From: Conidiobolus incongruus B7586
Taxonomy: Eukaryota > Entomophthoromycota > Entomophthoromycetes > Entomophthorales > Conidiobolaceae
Direction of reading: 5' to 3'
DNA: 56,152 bases
NCBI GenBank assembly: GCA_000697335.1
Contig: JNEM01011261.1
Location: 1 to 56,152 of the forward strand
The translations under genes were made by a program, and so were the position numbers. The notes under the pieces are model-generated. The model was given only the letters and a program-made list of their open reading frames with translations. It had not been told where the DNA came from and did no database searches. Below are positions 37,318-49,375 of this stretch, in pieces (the first letter of the stretch is position 1; each line of letters begins with the position of its first letter).

Positions 37318-38625
37318 TATTGATGATTTTTCTATACAATATTCAAAATTTAGATTATATATGTATATGATGTATTGATTTTTATTATGTGTAATTGAAA
37401 TAAATTATTTTTTTGAAATTTTTAATATAATAACATCAATATTTAAGAGCACTTGAAAATTTATTGAAACTTGAACATGAAAAATTAATTATTCACTATC
37501 ATAAATATTAATTTCTAATTTTTATTTTAATACATAAATATGTAATTTTAAATATTGGATAATTCATAATATAATTTTAATTGTTATCAAAAATAGTCAA
37601 TAATTCTAATTAGCGTATATATCATTGAATTTTAGAAAAATTATATATATATTACTGTATAATTATTAAATAAGGAACTTATAATCAAAAAATTTAATTT
37701 AAATTTTTGATATAAAAAATGGGGTATCAAATTTCCAAGATATTTTTTCAGAATGTGTTCCTGAAACATCTCATAATTTTATAATCAATATTATCTTAAT
37801 ATATGAATAATTTTTTATCCTTTCTTAAAGTATAAGTGTTTTATTATTTAAATAAAATTATCAAATCTTCAGATAAAATTGGAAAATACGATATTAAATT
37901 AGTACAAGAGCAATTTATTTTGAGTAGAAATTTAAAATATGGCATCCAAATTCGCAGTTTTGGAGGTGAAAGTTAATTTGGAAATTTATTCATTAATGAT
38001 TTAATTGATTTGAATTAGCATAAACTTACTGATTTAAAATAATTATACATTTAACTATAATAATAAAATATCCTCACCTTATTCATTTAATTGAAATTAT
38101 TTGATAAAAATTTTAAAAATTATGGATCAAAATATTCATCTTAAATAATCATGATATAAGGGAAATATATCCGCATTAAAATGCACCACAAATAAACTAC
38201 ATTTAATACCTAATTGTTAAATTTTTGTAATACAGAGAGCATTATTTTAATTAATTCAATTCATAGTGTTGATTATATTTTTCCGAACTTATTTTTAATT
38301 ATTATCAATTTATATTAACTAAAAGAGATAATTTTAATTTTTTACTATTGTGATGAAATAATAAATTTCATAGTTTGGATTATTTTAAAACATGAAAAAA
38401 GATTATTTATCCTTCACAAGACGCTATACTATATAATGATTTTTAACTTGGTACTTGAATGAGAAATGTTTGAAATCGACTAAATATATTGATTATTAAT
38501 TATTTAAATTGTTATTCTAAGTAAAGCCAATTTCAATCAAATACATATGATTAACTATGAATTAATGAAGACACGATATGAAAAGAATAGAATGATTTAT
38601 TATATTTTCGAATATTTTGAATTTC
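37318..38625. other. intergenic, AT-rich
   Basis: About 1.3 kb between the two receptor relics with no recognisable element. Confidence 0.45.
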
Positions 38626-39486
38626 ATGAAGGAGATTACTGATAAATTTTACCATCAGATTTATGAGAGTGCTTACCCATATATTTTTGCCGATGTATTT
38701 CAAGTCATTTTGGCTGTTCTGTGTACTTTAATCAATATCCCTCTATTAATCGTGATATTTAAAATCAAATGGCGTAGACTGACAATCGATACAAAAAATT
38801 GCTACTTTTGTGATTTTATTTGATTTGGAAGCAGCTATTGGCACCTTTTTAAACATTATATCTAATCTTGCTTACAATAGTTAGATGGTCAACTCGAAAT
38901 GGAAGTGTAATGTAAATTAGTTTGTTAGCGTGTTTTTCTACATTAATTCTATTATCATGGTTGGAATGTTAAGTTTAGGAACATGTCTGTTGATTGTTTA
39001 CTCACTAGTGTATCCCGAGAGTTTTTATTACAGGATTATCTTGTTACAAGTGAGTTTTAATATTGTGTTTTTGTACAATCTTCGATAATCGACTTGTTTT
39101 AATTCCAATAGGGATATGCTGTTTATTTGATATTACCTCGACGGAGGTAGAGTAGGATCGCTATTAGCTGCAATATCAATGAGTACTTCTTTCATGTTCA
39201 TATTCGTTGCATGCACCAAGCCATGTCTTCACAGAAGAGAGGAAAGCCAAAAAGCTCAACTCTAGTTAAGTTCAAACCCTGTGGAAGTGAGAAAGGAAGT
39301 TAATTCTACAATCATGAAGTCTCCATCCGTTGTCATACTCAGCGGCTTAACCAATACTCCTTACCCTAGTATTTTTATACAATTAATTTCTAATTCTTTC
39401 CTCACACATATGACTGTTACTATCACATCTATAATTATCAATTTTAATTTGTTATTAAATGCGGTTTTTATTAAACATAAAACCTG
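38626..39486 (+). pseudogene. 7TM-receptor-like pseudogene, copy 2
   Basis: It starts with a plausible ATG at 38626 and codes for an N-terminus plus a first membrane helix (DVFQVILAVLCTLINIPLLI), then WRRLTIDTK. A frameshift follows near 38800. In the new frame come ATFVILFDLEAAIGTFLNII, a stop replacing the Trp codon of copy 1 (38881), FVSVFFYINSIIMVGMLSLG and YPESFYYRIILLQ, where a GTGAGT donor (about 39050) and an AATAG acceptor (about 39111) look like a real intron. The last part has another frame change and a stop near 39264, and ends with ITSIIINFNLLLNAVFIKHK. Several helices and an Arg-rich loop fit a seven-helix receptor. Most likely dead, but younger than copy 1. Confidence 0.65.
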
Positions 39487-42400
39487 AATTCTATAAATAA
39501 GTAAAAATATTATTAGGGTTTCAAACTAAGGGAAACTTTATATTTTTTCGATTCATATATAAACAATAAATATATTATTCTAAAAAATTATTTCATTTAA
39601 TATCTTATTCTTAATTCCAAAAAGTATTTGTTATCACTTTTATAAAAAAGATTTTAATCTCAAGTTATCGAATATTATAACCTTATTAATTATTGGATAG
39701 AATTACTGATTCGCAAATTTTATCTATCAAATTTATATCATTTAACTTACAAACCGACAAAAGAGTGAATATATAGCAGAAAATTAGATAAATCCTCCTA
39801 TTTGAAATATAATCTACAAATTCTAATTCAAGGATAAATTGAAATATTATTGAATAAAATATCAACATATATTGAACACCGTATTGAGTAATATATAAGA
39901 TAACTTTTGGATCATCAAAAATTGGATTAAGTCAGAAGTTATGTATATTAATATATACATAGTATATCAAATTGGAGTATATATTTATCTAATAAGTTAA
40001 TAATAAACTTTAAAATATAGCTAAAAAAACTTAATATATAAATGTCTATTCAATTTACAAATTTTTTTTAAATATCTCAAAAAAAATTTTAAAATATATT
40101 TCAATAAAATATAATAGAAAGGGTATTGAATAATATATTACAATTGCTTGGAAAAATTCTTAAGTGTGTGAATATATATATTCATTAATTAAGAATTCAT
40201 TGTAATGCAATATTTTTCAATATTGAAATATATTGAAAATTAATATTTGAAGATTTTTTGATCATTATTTATGATATTTTAATTATATTAACCTTAGTTT
40301 TTATATCTGTTTTGGTTCACAATTTTGATCTATATTTGCCATTTATTAATATGTCTATAATTTTTGATATCTTATTTCAATATATAGTCATATAATTATA
40401 CGTTTATTATTTTTGAAATTATTATTATCAAGAATTATTTTAATCTAATTTCAAAAAGTTATTATAATAATATGTAATATCTTATGTATTTTATAATTAC
40501 ATTTACATATATTATTATAGTTTTTTTAAAATGAATAATAATAGCTAAAGTTTCAAAGTTTAATATATATGGCGTGAAATGAACAGGTACACTTAACAAT
40601 AAACATTTAATTTATATAATCAAATGATAAAGATAATTAAAGTAAAATTTACCTAATTAAATTCACTATATAATAATCGAATTGTACTTGGTTCTTGGAA
40701 TTGAATATTTAATAAATCCTTAACCAAAATATGTAATAAAAAGTAAAGAAATATTTTCCATATGTATTTTAATTATCTCAAAATTAATTCATAATTGATA
40801 TAATCATACATTAGATATGAATACAAGGAATCTATTATCAATTTATTTCTCAAGATCCAAATTAATGTGAAATATTTTTTACAAGGTTTGTGAGCTAAAG
40901 TATTTAAAGGGCTAATTAATTATAATTAAATCTGTAAAAAAAATTGTTACCTAGTAATTTAATAGCATATGAAAGGAATAAATTTCCAAAATTAAAATAT
41001 TATTGATAATTATTATATATATAATGTTATTCTGTTAAACTATCTTCAGTAAAAATTTTATTCAATAATTGAGGATTGAAAGAAAATTTTGAAAACTAAT
41101 TTTTCAAATTACAATTAAGAATGAATATTATAATAGGATTAAAGTTAACTTTCATTGATTATTTTTATGTAATAAAAGTGAACTGACATATTCAAATCAA
41201 AAAACTTAAACTCGACATTGAATTATAATTTCATTATTTAGCGCCTTTTTGAATTGATACATCTAATAATTATTATTTATCCCAATAGTACAAATAGACT
41301 TACCTCCATGAATATTTTGAATATTTATATCAAATGATATTTTCTATAATAATATACCAATTATATTAATGTATTTTAGAAAAATACCATATTTGAAATC
41401 ATATAATTTTATATGTTAAATTTAGTCATCCTCCCTTTATTAGTAATAGATATTTGAATACATACTAATCTATAATACTTATAAATTTGTTTTAGTACAT
41501 GAATAGTTTCCAAATTTTCACTTAGTTATTAGGATAATTAGTATTGCCTAATTATGAATATAATCTTTGCGCAATATATATTTTAATAATTATTGCAACA
41601 ATATCGGGTTTTTAATGAATTTCATAGTTTTTTGCAATTGTTATTTTCCAAGAATCTGTGGGCTTTAGTTAAAAATCACTTTATAATATTTAATTAATTA
41701 TTTAAAATGTGATTGTTAAAATTTTATCTTGTATCAAAATAATATATTTGGGGTATCTTTTTTTGGACTAATATTTGCACTAATTTATTTGTAAATATCT
41801 CGAAATATTGACACAATAATGGCTTAAGAACCAAATTACTGGGTAAACTGAGAAAAAAATAGCTCTAGCCAATACTAGGTATATTGATGCTATTGATAAA
41901 CTTTAACATTACCTATTGGAACAACTTTGATATATCTAGTATAAGAAATTAAACCGATTTATTTATTAATAAATTATTTTTATTCCTAGGCATATACAAG
42001 GAGTATTCAAGTCCTCTGTTCAAAAATTTCTTAACAAATTTTAGAATTATTAAAAGATCCCAAAAATACTTAATAATTTGTAATATTAAATGAAATTAAA
42101 TTAAGTTAAAAATTGAGAGATAAAAATTGACTAGATTATAACTATTATACATAATTCAATTTTGATAATGAACAATTGCATAGAAATTAAAATAATGACA
42201 GCCCTTGTGTAGGGTAACTCAGTAATAAATAAAAAAGATAATCAAAGTGTAATGTAACTGTGACTTATTATTATCAAATTAGTCGCTAACGCCCAATACT
42301 TGTTATCTTTGATTGACTATTTTTATATGAGAATATTGCTTGTTCTTTCAATTTTTGATTACTTTCACACTTTTTCAACCTCAAAATAATCCTTAATTGT

Positions 42401-42911
42401 CTTGTTAGGTCAATTAGGGAAAACTATTGGGATTTAGTGATTGAATTTACTGTAGATCTATTTGAGCCAATCAAATTAATAATTGTGATTTACTATTAAT
42501 AGTTTTATTAATTGATACCAATTCAGGTAATTTGTGATATAATCTCAATTATAAATTCAAGTTTAATAATTATTGAGTTGTATTCTAATTGATAACATGA
42601 CTATGTTAAACCAAACTTTTAAATTAATGGTGGGACATTATTGAACTGATAAAATGTATAAATACTAGGATTTCTATAAGACAAAGAATTCAAATTATTG
42701 ATTTTAATATGAACTGATAATTTTAATATTATTAATTTAAATTAATTAATTATTTTGTTTGGTAGATAATTAATTTCCATCTTTTCTTAAATTTTTGGAT
42801 ATTTTCATGCATTGCATCAACTTAATAGGATATAAATAGCTTGTTGATAGTCTTTAATTCTGTTATTGTCTTTTATTTGACGATCTCTTTTGTTATACTG
42901 ATTAATTGATT
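39487..42911. other. AT desert with the promoter of the Opy2-like gene
   Basis: About 3.4 kb. No gene is recognisable; open frames such as 39686-39868 (-) are low-complexity. A small patch at 42190-42320 is less AT-rich and contains short inverted repeats (CCCT-AGGG; AATCAAAG-CTTTGATT) of unknown meaning. Confidence 0.45.
42831..42838 (+). promoter_or_regulatory. TATA box of the Opy2-like gene
   Basis: TATAAATA lies 74 bp upstream of the ATG at 42912, preceded by a short GC-richer stretch and followed by a T-rich leader. Position and sequence fit a fungal core promoter. Confidence 0.5.
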
Positions 42912-43457
42912 ATGAGTAATACTTGTCCTCCTTGTAATTCCAACGAAGTTTGTGAAATTATTTCTGATCCTTCAAAGCCCAATAGTAATGCAGCTATTGC
43001 GATATGTAAAAAGGTTGTAGAAGAATCATCACCAGGTCATTCAAAAACTACTATAGTTGTTATATGCGTAGTGGTTATCCTTTTAGTCTTTAGTCTTATG
43101 GCATTTATATTCGCATACAAGCTCAGAAAAAAACGCGAAATGGACAAACTTCATAAAGAGAATCACAGTAGAATGGTTATCCAAAAAATTGAGGAGCCAA
43201 TCCCCTCGATTTTGGAAACTAAGAGCTGTGATCTGTCTTTACTGCCTTATTATGCCCCCAATCAAAGTGTACTCAACGATGATCATTCGCGATCTTTCCA
43301 GTCTATCATCTACATGAATCCCAGCAGCACATCTTCTCCTCCGTTATCTCAACCACCGTCTGTACTCAATATAAGTTCGTTTACAAAGGGCTCCACGCAA
43401 TACTTCAGTGTTTCTGATATTGAACCAAAACATTCCCAAGGGCCTCAAACACCATAA
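42912..43457 (+). CDS. Opy2-like single-pass membrane anchor protein
   Basis: Intronless, 181 residues. A short N-terminal segment has four cysteines (5, 8, 14, 32) in a CPPCNSNEVCEI arrangement. A single membrane helix follows (about 47-69, TTIVVICVVVILLVFSLMAF), then a stop-transfer block KLRKKREMDK and a Ser/Pro-rich cytosolic tail of about 110 residues. The lack of a signal peptide, the Cys-rich N-out head, one helix and a long disordered tail match the layout of fungal Opy2, the plasma-membrane anchor that binds Ste50 in yeast HOG/MAPK signalling. The match rests on architecture and the CPxC...C pattern, not on an alignment. The start was moved to the ATG at 42912 because the frame's first codon at 42906 is TTG. 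A possible AATAAAA signal lies near 43662. Confidence 0.65.
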   Translation: MSNTCPPCNSNEVCEIISDPSKPNSNAAIAICKKVVEESSPGHSKTTIVVICVVVILLVFSLMAFIFAYKLRKKREMDKLHKENHSRMVIQKIEEPIPSILETKSCDLSLLPYYAPNQSVLNDDHSRSFQSIIYMNPSSTSSPPLSQPPSVLNISSFTKGSTQYFSVSDIEPKHSQGPQTP

Positions 43458-45084
43458 GCTACATTAATCACACATTATTTTCACTTTTGATTAGTACCTG
43501 CCTACGAAAAGTCATCTTGCATAACAAAACTTCACATATATGTAAAAAATTCGCATTTCATTGGTTATTTTAATATCTAAAAATAATTAATCACCAAATC
43601 AGTTATTTTATTTATATTGGATAGTGTCCCAACCTTTCCATCCATTGTTAATAATATTTGTTTAATAAAATTTATCAAGAATGTACTGATTATATACTCT
43701 TCTTTAAGTTAATTATCTATTCCTTTTTAAATAATTATTTAGAATAGGGGATTTATCAACCAATTGAATTATAGAATTTGAGTTTATATTTTATCATCAC
43801 TAAATTTGTTTATTTTGTGATATTTGATTTATGATCTCTTTGATAGTCTAAAATACACTGAATTATATTTATATTATAAATATGTATAATTAATCAATAA
43901 TATATTTTAAAATATTAGATATTTTAGAATATTACACACAACTAATTTATGGAAAAATTACGCAATTATGTGGCTATTATGTTCAGTGTTCTTTATTCAG
44001 TTATGGAATATTTAAATAGTTTACAAATTAATTATAAGTAAATTGGTCACAATCTATTGATTATTGTAGCTTGAATATAAACTTATTTATACCACTCATT
44101 GTTTATAATAACAAAGCCTTTTTATCACAAAACCCAGTTTTGCTAATATTTATCACATTTGTAAATTTGATATACTTTTAATTGACAAATATTTTAATAT
44201 TTGATTTTTAGAACTTTCTTTGATTGTATTAAATGCGAAATATCATCAGATTTTAATTTGACTAAATAAAATATAAAGCAAATTTAATTTTTTATTAATA
44301 ATACTATTATTTTTTTAAATCTGATGATATATAATAATTTTAAACAAATTACAACAATAAAGATAATATATTCAAAATCAATAATAAAATATTTCAAAAT
44401 GGTAACTTATTAAATTTAATTAGATGTTTCAAGCTTTCAATTCATACATATATATATATATATATATATACACTCTAATTGTGAACATTCTTTTTAAGTT
44501 GATAATTTATGCATTTTTCAATATTTCTATTTTGGATTATTTCATTTTTTATAATATATTTTTCATAATCATTTTTAGATAATTTGAAAATAAATAAATT
44601 TACTTATCAATTGTGTTTTTTTTATTATTTAAATTTTATTTTATTTTTAAATTAATAATTAATATAAAAAGTCTAATTGAATTTTATCATCATATAAAAG
44701 AAATAATTTTTATATTAAAATGACAAGTATTTATAAATTAATAGTGTTTTGAATTAAGTAGAATTGTATTATGAGTAATCATTCAAACCATAATAAATTT
44801 CTAAATATGATGATTGCATCCTATATATTTAATTGAATTTTATTTTTGATATTAGATTCTTTGGATTGGAATCAATAAAGGATAAGCATTTTTAAAATTT
44901 CAAATTATCATTCCAATTAGAGTTTATCCAATTATCTTTTAATAGTTCTGCTGGAATAGATTTTAAGTGATTTTCATTGGATGATATAACATAATGCACT
45001 AATTTAGAGAATTGTGGTATTTTCATTCTTTTTTAAAAACAGTAATATTTTTAATTAATTATCACTTACAAAACACAGATAGGT
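43458..45084. other. AT-rich intergenic with a microsatellite
   Basis: About 1.6 kb without a recognisable gene. It holds a (TA)n run at 44447-44470 and, just before the ncRNA candidate, an AT-rich tract (45050-45062) that could act as an upstream TATA-like element. Confidence 0.45.
44447..44470. repeat. (TA)n microsatellite
   Basis: About twelve AT dinucleotide units. Confidence 0.9.
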
Positions 45085-45432
45085 TAAATATTGACACTGG
45101 CTGAGAAGTCAGGTGTCTAATAAACTCAGGTAAAATAGTTGTCTTCCGGGACGGCGCCTGTTAGATGGTATAAAGGAGATAGTTTATTGTTTAATCTACA
45201 TGTATAGAAAAATCCCAGGAAGAGGGCCGACATGACAACCGGGTTGTAGTCGGCATATTTATATTTATTTTGACGTGTTTTCCTGGCCTTCGGGTAGCAC
45301 ATCGGATGGAATGATTGATTCCGAAGGTTGGGTGTATTTGTTGATCACGTTACAGGTGGATCCTGTCAGGGATTATTCATTATTCGAATTATGAGGGTCG
45401 AACAAGCCTTCAGAACCATGACTATATCTTTT
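45085..45432 (+). ncRNA. candidate structured, pol III-type non-coding RNA
   Basis: A 350-bp island of clearly higher GC in AT-rich surroundings, with no conserved open frame. Several helices nest cleanly. GACACTG (45093-45099) pairs with CAGGTGTC (45110-45117) with one bulge. CCAGGAA (45215-45221) pairs with TTCCTGG (45280-45286) and encloses GCCGAC (45226-45231)/GTCGGC (45249-45254) with inner ACAAC/GTTGT. CCTTCGG (45287-45293) pairs with CCGAAGG (45321-45327). ACAGG (45352-45356) pairs with CCTGT (45362-45366). A box TGGCTGAGAAG (45098-45108) fits TRGYNNARNNG, a B-box-like GGGTCGAACAAGCC lies at 45395-45408, and TTTT (45429-45432) could end transcription. SRP, RNase P/MRP, telomerase RNA and snoRNA are candidates; none is proven. 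The strand follows from the boxes and terminator. Confidence 0.6.
45429..45432 (+). terminator. possible pol III terminator
   Basis: TTTT directly after the structured island and B-box-like element. Confidence 0.35.
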
Positions 45433-46090
45433 AAACTATATAGATGGAAATTTTTTTAATGAAAAGGTATTTAATTAGCATAATTATTAATAACTGTATC
45501 AATTATATAATAAATGAAATATTTAATGTTATTTCCAGGTCAACAATATATTAAATTAATAATAATTTTTTGGTAATTTGAAAATGCTTCGATTTAGAAT
45601 AAGTAATATTTTAAGATAATAAAATAAATTATATTCGTGAAATATGGAATTTATTATTATATATTTTGTTTATCATTTATTATATTTATATATAATGTTA
45701 CAAAAAAATTGAGATAATATTAACAACCTTATATTGTAATATGAATTGACTCTCATAAATTTGAATAAATACGAAAACAGACAATTAATTTGAAAATTCA
45801 TAAATATGACTTTATATTTCAACTAAGTACATATATTACACTCTGATTGAATTGACAAACGGAAAAATAGTCAAGGTCTTTAATATGAAATATATTGAAA
45901 ATGTTTAAGATAAATTAAACTAACTGAATAGTCCACTTGGTTGATAAATTAACTTCCGATTTTTTAATAATATTTGCTTATATTATAGCACAAAATTATA
46001 TTAACAATATTTTAAAAATCATAATAATAATAATGTAACAAATTCTGAAATTTAAAACTAAAATTTAATATATGATAATAAAAAAATTAA
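45433..46090. other. intergenic, AT-rich
   Basis: About 650 bp of AT-rich DNA downstream of both the ncRNA candidate (+) and the phosphatase gene (-). Nothing recognised. Confidence 0.4.
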
Positions 46091-46967
46091 TTAATTTTTC
46101 AAATAATCTTTCAACCAATTGAGAATAGTTGAAAAATCATCAAAAGGAATATGATCAATATTATGAAGATTGCAATACTTTTCCAAATCCTTTCCACTTC
46201 TAGCAAATATGACATCAGATTCTTTGCAAGCCATAAGGTCAGTGATACCGTCGCCGATAAATATGGTGAGAGGATTATCGTAGTTCAATTTAACTTTGGA
46301 AATTGTCAAGGCTTTGTCATGTCCATAAAGTCTATGAATGTTGTTAGTGAAGTTATACAAGTATCATTGAAATATATAATTACGTATCATCATAGTATTT
46401 GATATCCCAACGACCATTCACATAAACACCTTCGTTAGCAGCGATTTTAGAGTTGAAATTTTCTATATTATTTTCGACGAACCAGTTGATAATTTGAAGT
46501 AATCCACTATATCAAAATCCCAATCAATTCATATATTATAAATTTTAACATAAAAGGGCCAATTACGATGATAGAATAGTAAAAGGAATATCAAAGGATT
46601 GAATATATTGATAAAATTCTTTGAAATAAGGATCGAGTTTGACATCTGGAAACTATTAATAAATAATAACACTGTTTTGTTTGAAATTGGATCACCTTTT
46701 AATCTTTCTTTACAACCTTCCCAGTCACAAACAACAGAATTCCACATAATTGTAAAAGCTTCTCTAAAAATTAAATAAAATCAGTTAAAGTAATATAAAA
46801 ACATAAGCAACCTACACTTGAGTAATAGCTTTGTTGAAAATTTGCTTATATAAAACTTTACGCTCTTCTTCGGTTAAATATTCATCAATTAAAATTGATC
46901 CAGTATCTTGTAAAGTGATAGTCCCATCAAAATCACTAAAAATTATAATGTTCTTTTTTTTGGTCAT
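46091..46967 (-). CDS. HAD-superfamily phosphatase (yeast YNL010W-like)
   Basis: Five exons, 46967-46816, 46763-46696, 46645-46567, 46506-46384 and 46331-46091, give 220 residues; all phases agree and introns are 50-60 bp. Motif I is DFDGT (12-16), with Asp12 as nucleophile and Asp14 as acid/base. Motif II is the LSS end of exon 3. Lys147 in YGHDKAL is a likely motif III lysine, and motif IV is GDGITDLMA with Asp168 and Asp172. Gene structure and signature segments (LDP-x-F, ILSSG, FGHDK-like, GDG-x-TDL-x-A and RSGKDLEKYC) match budding-yeast YNL010W and its relatives, which hydrolyse small phosphate esters. The exact substrate is not known from sequence. The product is probably soluble and cytosolic. 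A decayed duplicate lies at 49376-50232. Confidence 0.9.
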
Positions 46968-48031
46968 ATTGATATTACTGAATAATCAATTATATATAAT
47001 GTTGATTAATATTATCAAATTCAAAAAATATAAAGAATGTTTTTTTTCAATCGTACATTGATTTATATATTATCATTATAATTCAATTTAGGGATTCTTG
47101 TGGATAATTCAAATAATGGCTAAATGTTATGCAACATAGTAATAGTAATTAATCAAGTAAGAAATACCTTATCTATTTTAAAAAAATCAACCGACTCTAA
47201 AATTTGATATTTGCAAATATATTTGGTACTAAAGAATGAAGAATAGTTTGATAGACAAAATTTATTAATTAATACTCGATACTTGATAAATTTGTACTGG
47301 ATTTCTTGTTGAATTAAAGTATTATACTGAATCTGAAATATTTTATTCCAATTAATGTTTTATAGGAAAAATTATTCAAAATGCTCTATAATTTCGGTGT
47401 AATATTTATAGCTTTCATGTTTATATCAAACAAGAAATATTACAAAAAAGGTATTGTTATCTTACTATATACTAAAGTATTTAACAGACCCAAATACTAT
47501 GCTTAATAAGAATGGTGGATTATTAGATTTTATTGATAATAGATTTCCTACAATAATTTAAAATGATTAGTTTTTTATGAATACAATTTAAAATATTTAC
47601 AAATGTAAGCATAATTAAACTATTAGAAAACTTAAATTGAAGATTATAAATTACTAACAATAATACCTAAATTTTAATATAATATACAAATCTACATTTC
47701 ACAAATATTCAATATGATTTGAATTGAGGAAGATTACAATGATAATATAATATTAATAAAATCATATGATAGTATATATATTAATATTGAAGAATATAAT
47801 GATTTTAAGCATAAAAATTTGGTATATATGATTTTGAAATAATATAGAATTTGTAGAACAGTGGATAAATTTGAACATACTGATAAAAACGCTAAATTGG
47901 TAAAAATATATCAATTTTCAAGGGGGAAAATATAAATAATAATGGATATAAAATGCTGGAAAATTATATTGGGCTAGTCATATATTTCATATTATCTTGT
48001 AATATTCTATTTAATACAATAAATGATAATA
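46968..48031. other. intergenic, AT-rich
   Basis: About 1 kb containing the phosphatase promoter next to 46967; no other element is recognised. Confidence 0.4.
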
Positions 48032-48238
48032 CTAATACCATATATTCATAATTATCCCAGTTAGCAGTTTCGAGAACAGAGTATTGGCCGCATCTTGAAA
48101 CATTTGAGCAATAATGATCAAAAGTAAGTTGCTGACGACAAGTGGTAAGTACTCGACAGCTTGGGCAACGACTAGTTGTGCGAGTTTCGGTTCGAATGGT
48201 TGTTGATGAATTGGTATTAATATTAGCTTATACATCAT
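48032..48238 (-). CDS. hypothetical 68-residue protein
   Basis: A 68-codon frame (starts MMYKLILIPIHQQPFEP) that stands out because its bases are much less AT-rich than the surroundings and its composition is balanced. The middle and C-terminal parts are hydrophobic/amphipathic (LAQLVVAQAVEYLPLVV, then LLLIIIAQMF). On the minus strand the leader is pyrimidine-rich and holds a TTTATACTT element about 65 bp upstream of the ATG. It resembles the ORF at 32595-32837 in length, in the LIP start and in a QLV-x-A core, but the match is weak. No known family; a short expressed protein is plausible. Confidence 0.4.
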   Translation of the reverse strand: MMYKLILIPIHQQPFEPKLAQLVVAQAVEYLPLVVSNLLLIIIAQMFQDAANTLFSKLLTGIIMNIWY

Positions 48239-49375
48239 TTTTGAGAGATTCAGTGTATGGATGCTTTAGTAGGAATTAGTAGTAGATAATAGGAAGTATA
48301 AAGATATCTCTTCATATATTTGTGATAGGATTAGTTTTTATGCTCAATCTTATTAGTGAGTGACTGTAGTCGTGCATTGTAACAATGATTGTGTAAGAAT
48401 TATGCATCTTCTGCATATTCTAAAGAAATTTAAGTGTGAATTTGAGAACAGCAGTTGTTATTTCAGAATTGTGACTATAATATTAGCTTCAAGATCTTGC
48501 TTTCGTTTAAAAGTTATATATATATATATATATATTATATTAATTTCGACTATTATTAATCTAAATATTCAATATTTCACATTGAAGCTGAATTTTAGTA
48601 TATAAAAAAATAAAATCTAAATCATTAAACTTAATCATTGTTTGATTTTGAATCTCAAATTTTTATAAAATTCACTGTATTTCTTTTTTGATTTAAATAT
48701 TACTTTTATAATTTTGAAATTTATTTCACTTTGAATTGATACTTTTTTTCATGATGTAATTTTGCTATTAATTCATTTTACTAGTTTGATATTTTCTAAA
48801 TTAAAATACATAATTCAGCCAATATTGATAAATTTTATTTTATTAAAATTATATCTAGAGAAATAATGTTTTATCGTTAATTTTTTAAGAGTTCTTTACT
48901 TTTGGCAATTTGTGAAAAATAAATTCTTCAATAGCTGATATCAAATTATGATAAGATTTCAAATTTATACAAATTAGATCAATGATGAATAAAAAGACTT
49001 AAATTATATATTCAAAATAAAATGCCGTTTATATGGGGCGGAATATAAAACTACCAAAAATCAGACTTAAATTTTGTAATTGAATATTGAAAGTTTATTA
49101 GAAGGATAAGAGGAAAACATAAATATCGAAAAAATATCTTACTTTAACTATGGCCAAGGACTAAAACATTAAAAATGATTCAGCAATGAAATGATCATTT
49201 TAAAGATTCAATGAGATACACACTAGTGATATATTAAATCTTGATAGTAATTTATTGACTTGAAAATAGTATTTTTTAATAATATAAAAAAGGCTAAATA
49301 TTTTAAAGTGGTCTTAACGATATAAGAGTAAAAATTCAAAAATTGAGAATGAATAAAATATATTAAATGAATTAT
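48239..49375. other. intergenic with a microsatellite
   Basis: About 1.1 kb. 48239-48500 is less AT-rich and probably holds the promoter and leader of the small minus-strand ORF. A (TA)n run lies at 48515-48534. The plus-strand frame at 48360-48605 overlaps this leader and is judged accidental. Confidence 0.4.

Noticed and set aside
45411-45432. Minus strand AAGATATAGTC, like the S element of group I introns
   Set aside because: The partner R element and the P3-P8 core are absent at the required distance; the match is probably chance.
46151-47061. Plus-strand frames over the phosphatase gene (46151-46402, 46831-47061)
   Set aside because: Antisense shadows of the five-exon minus-strand gene.
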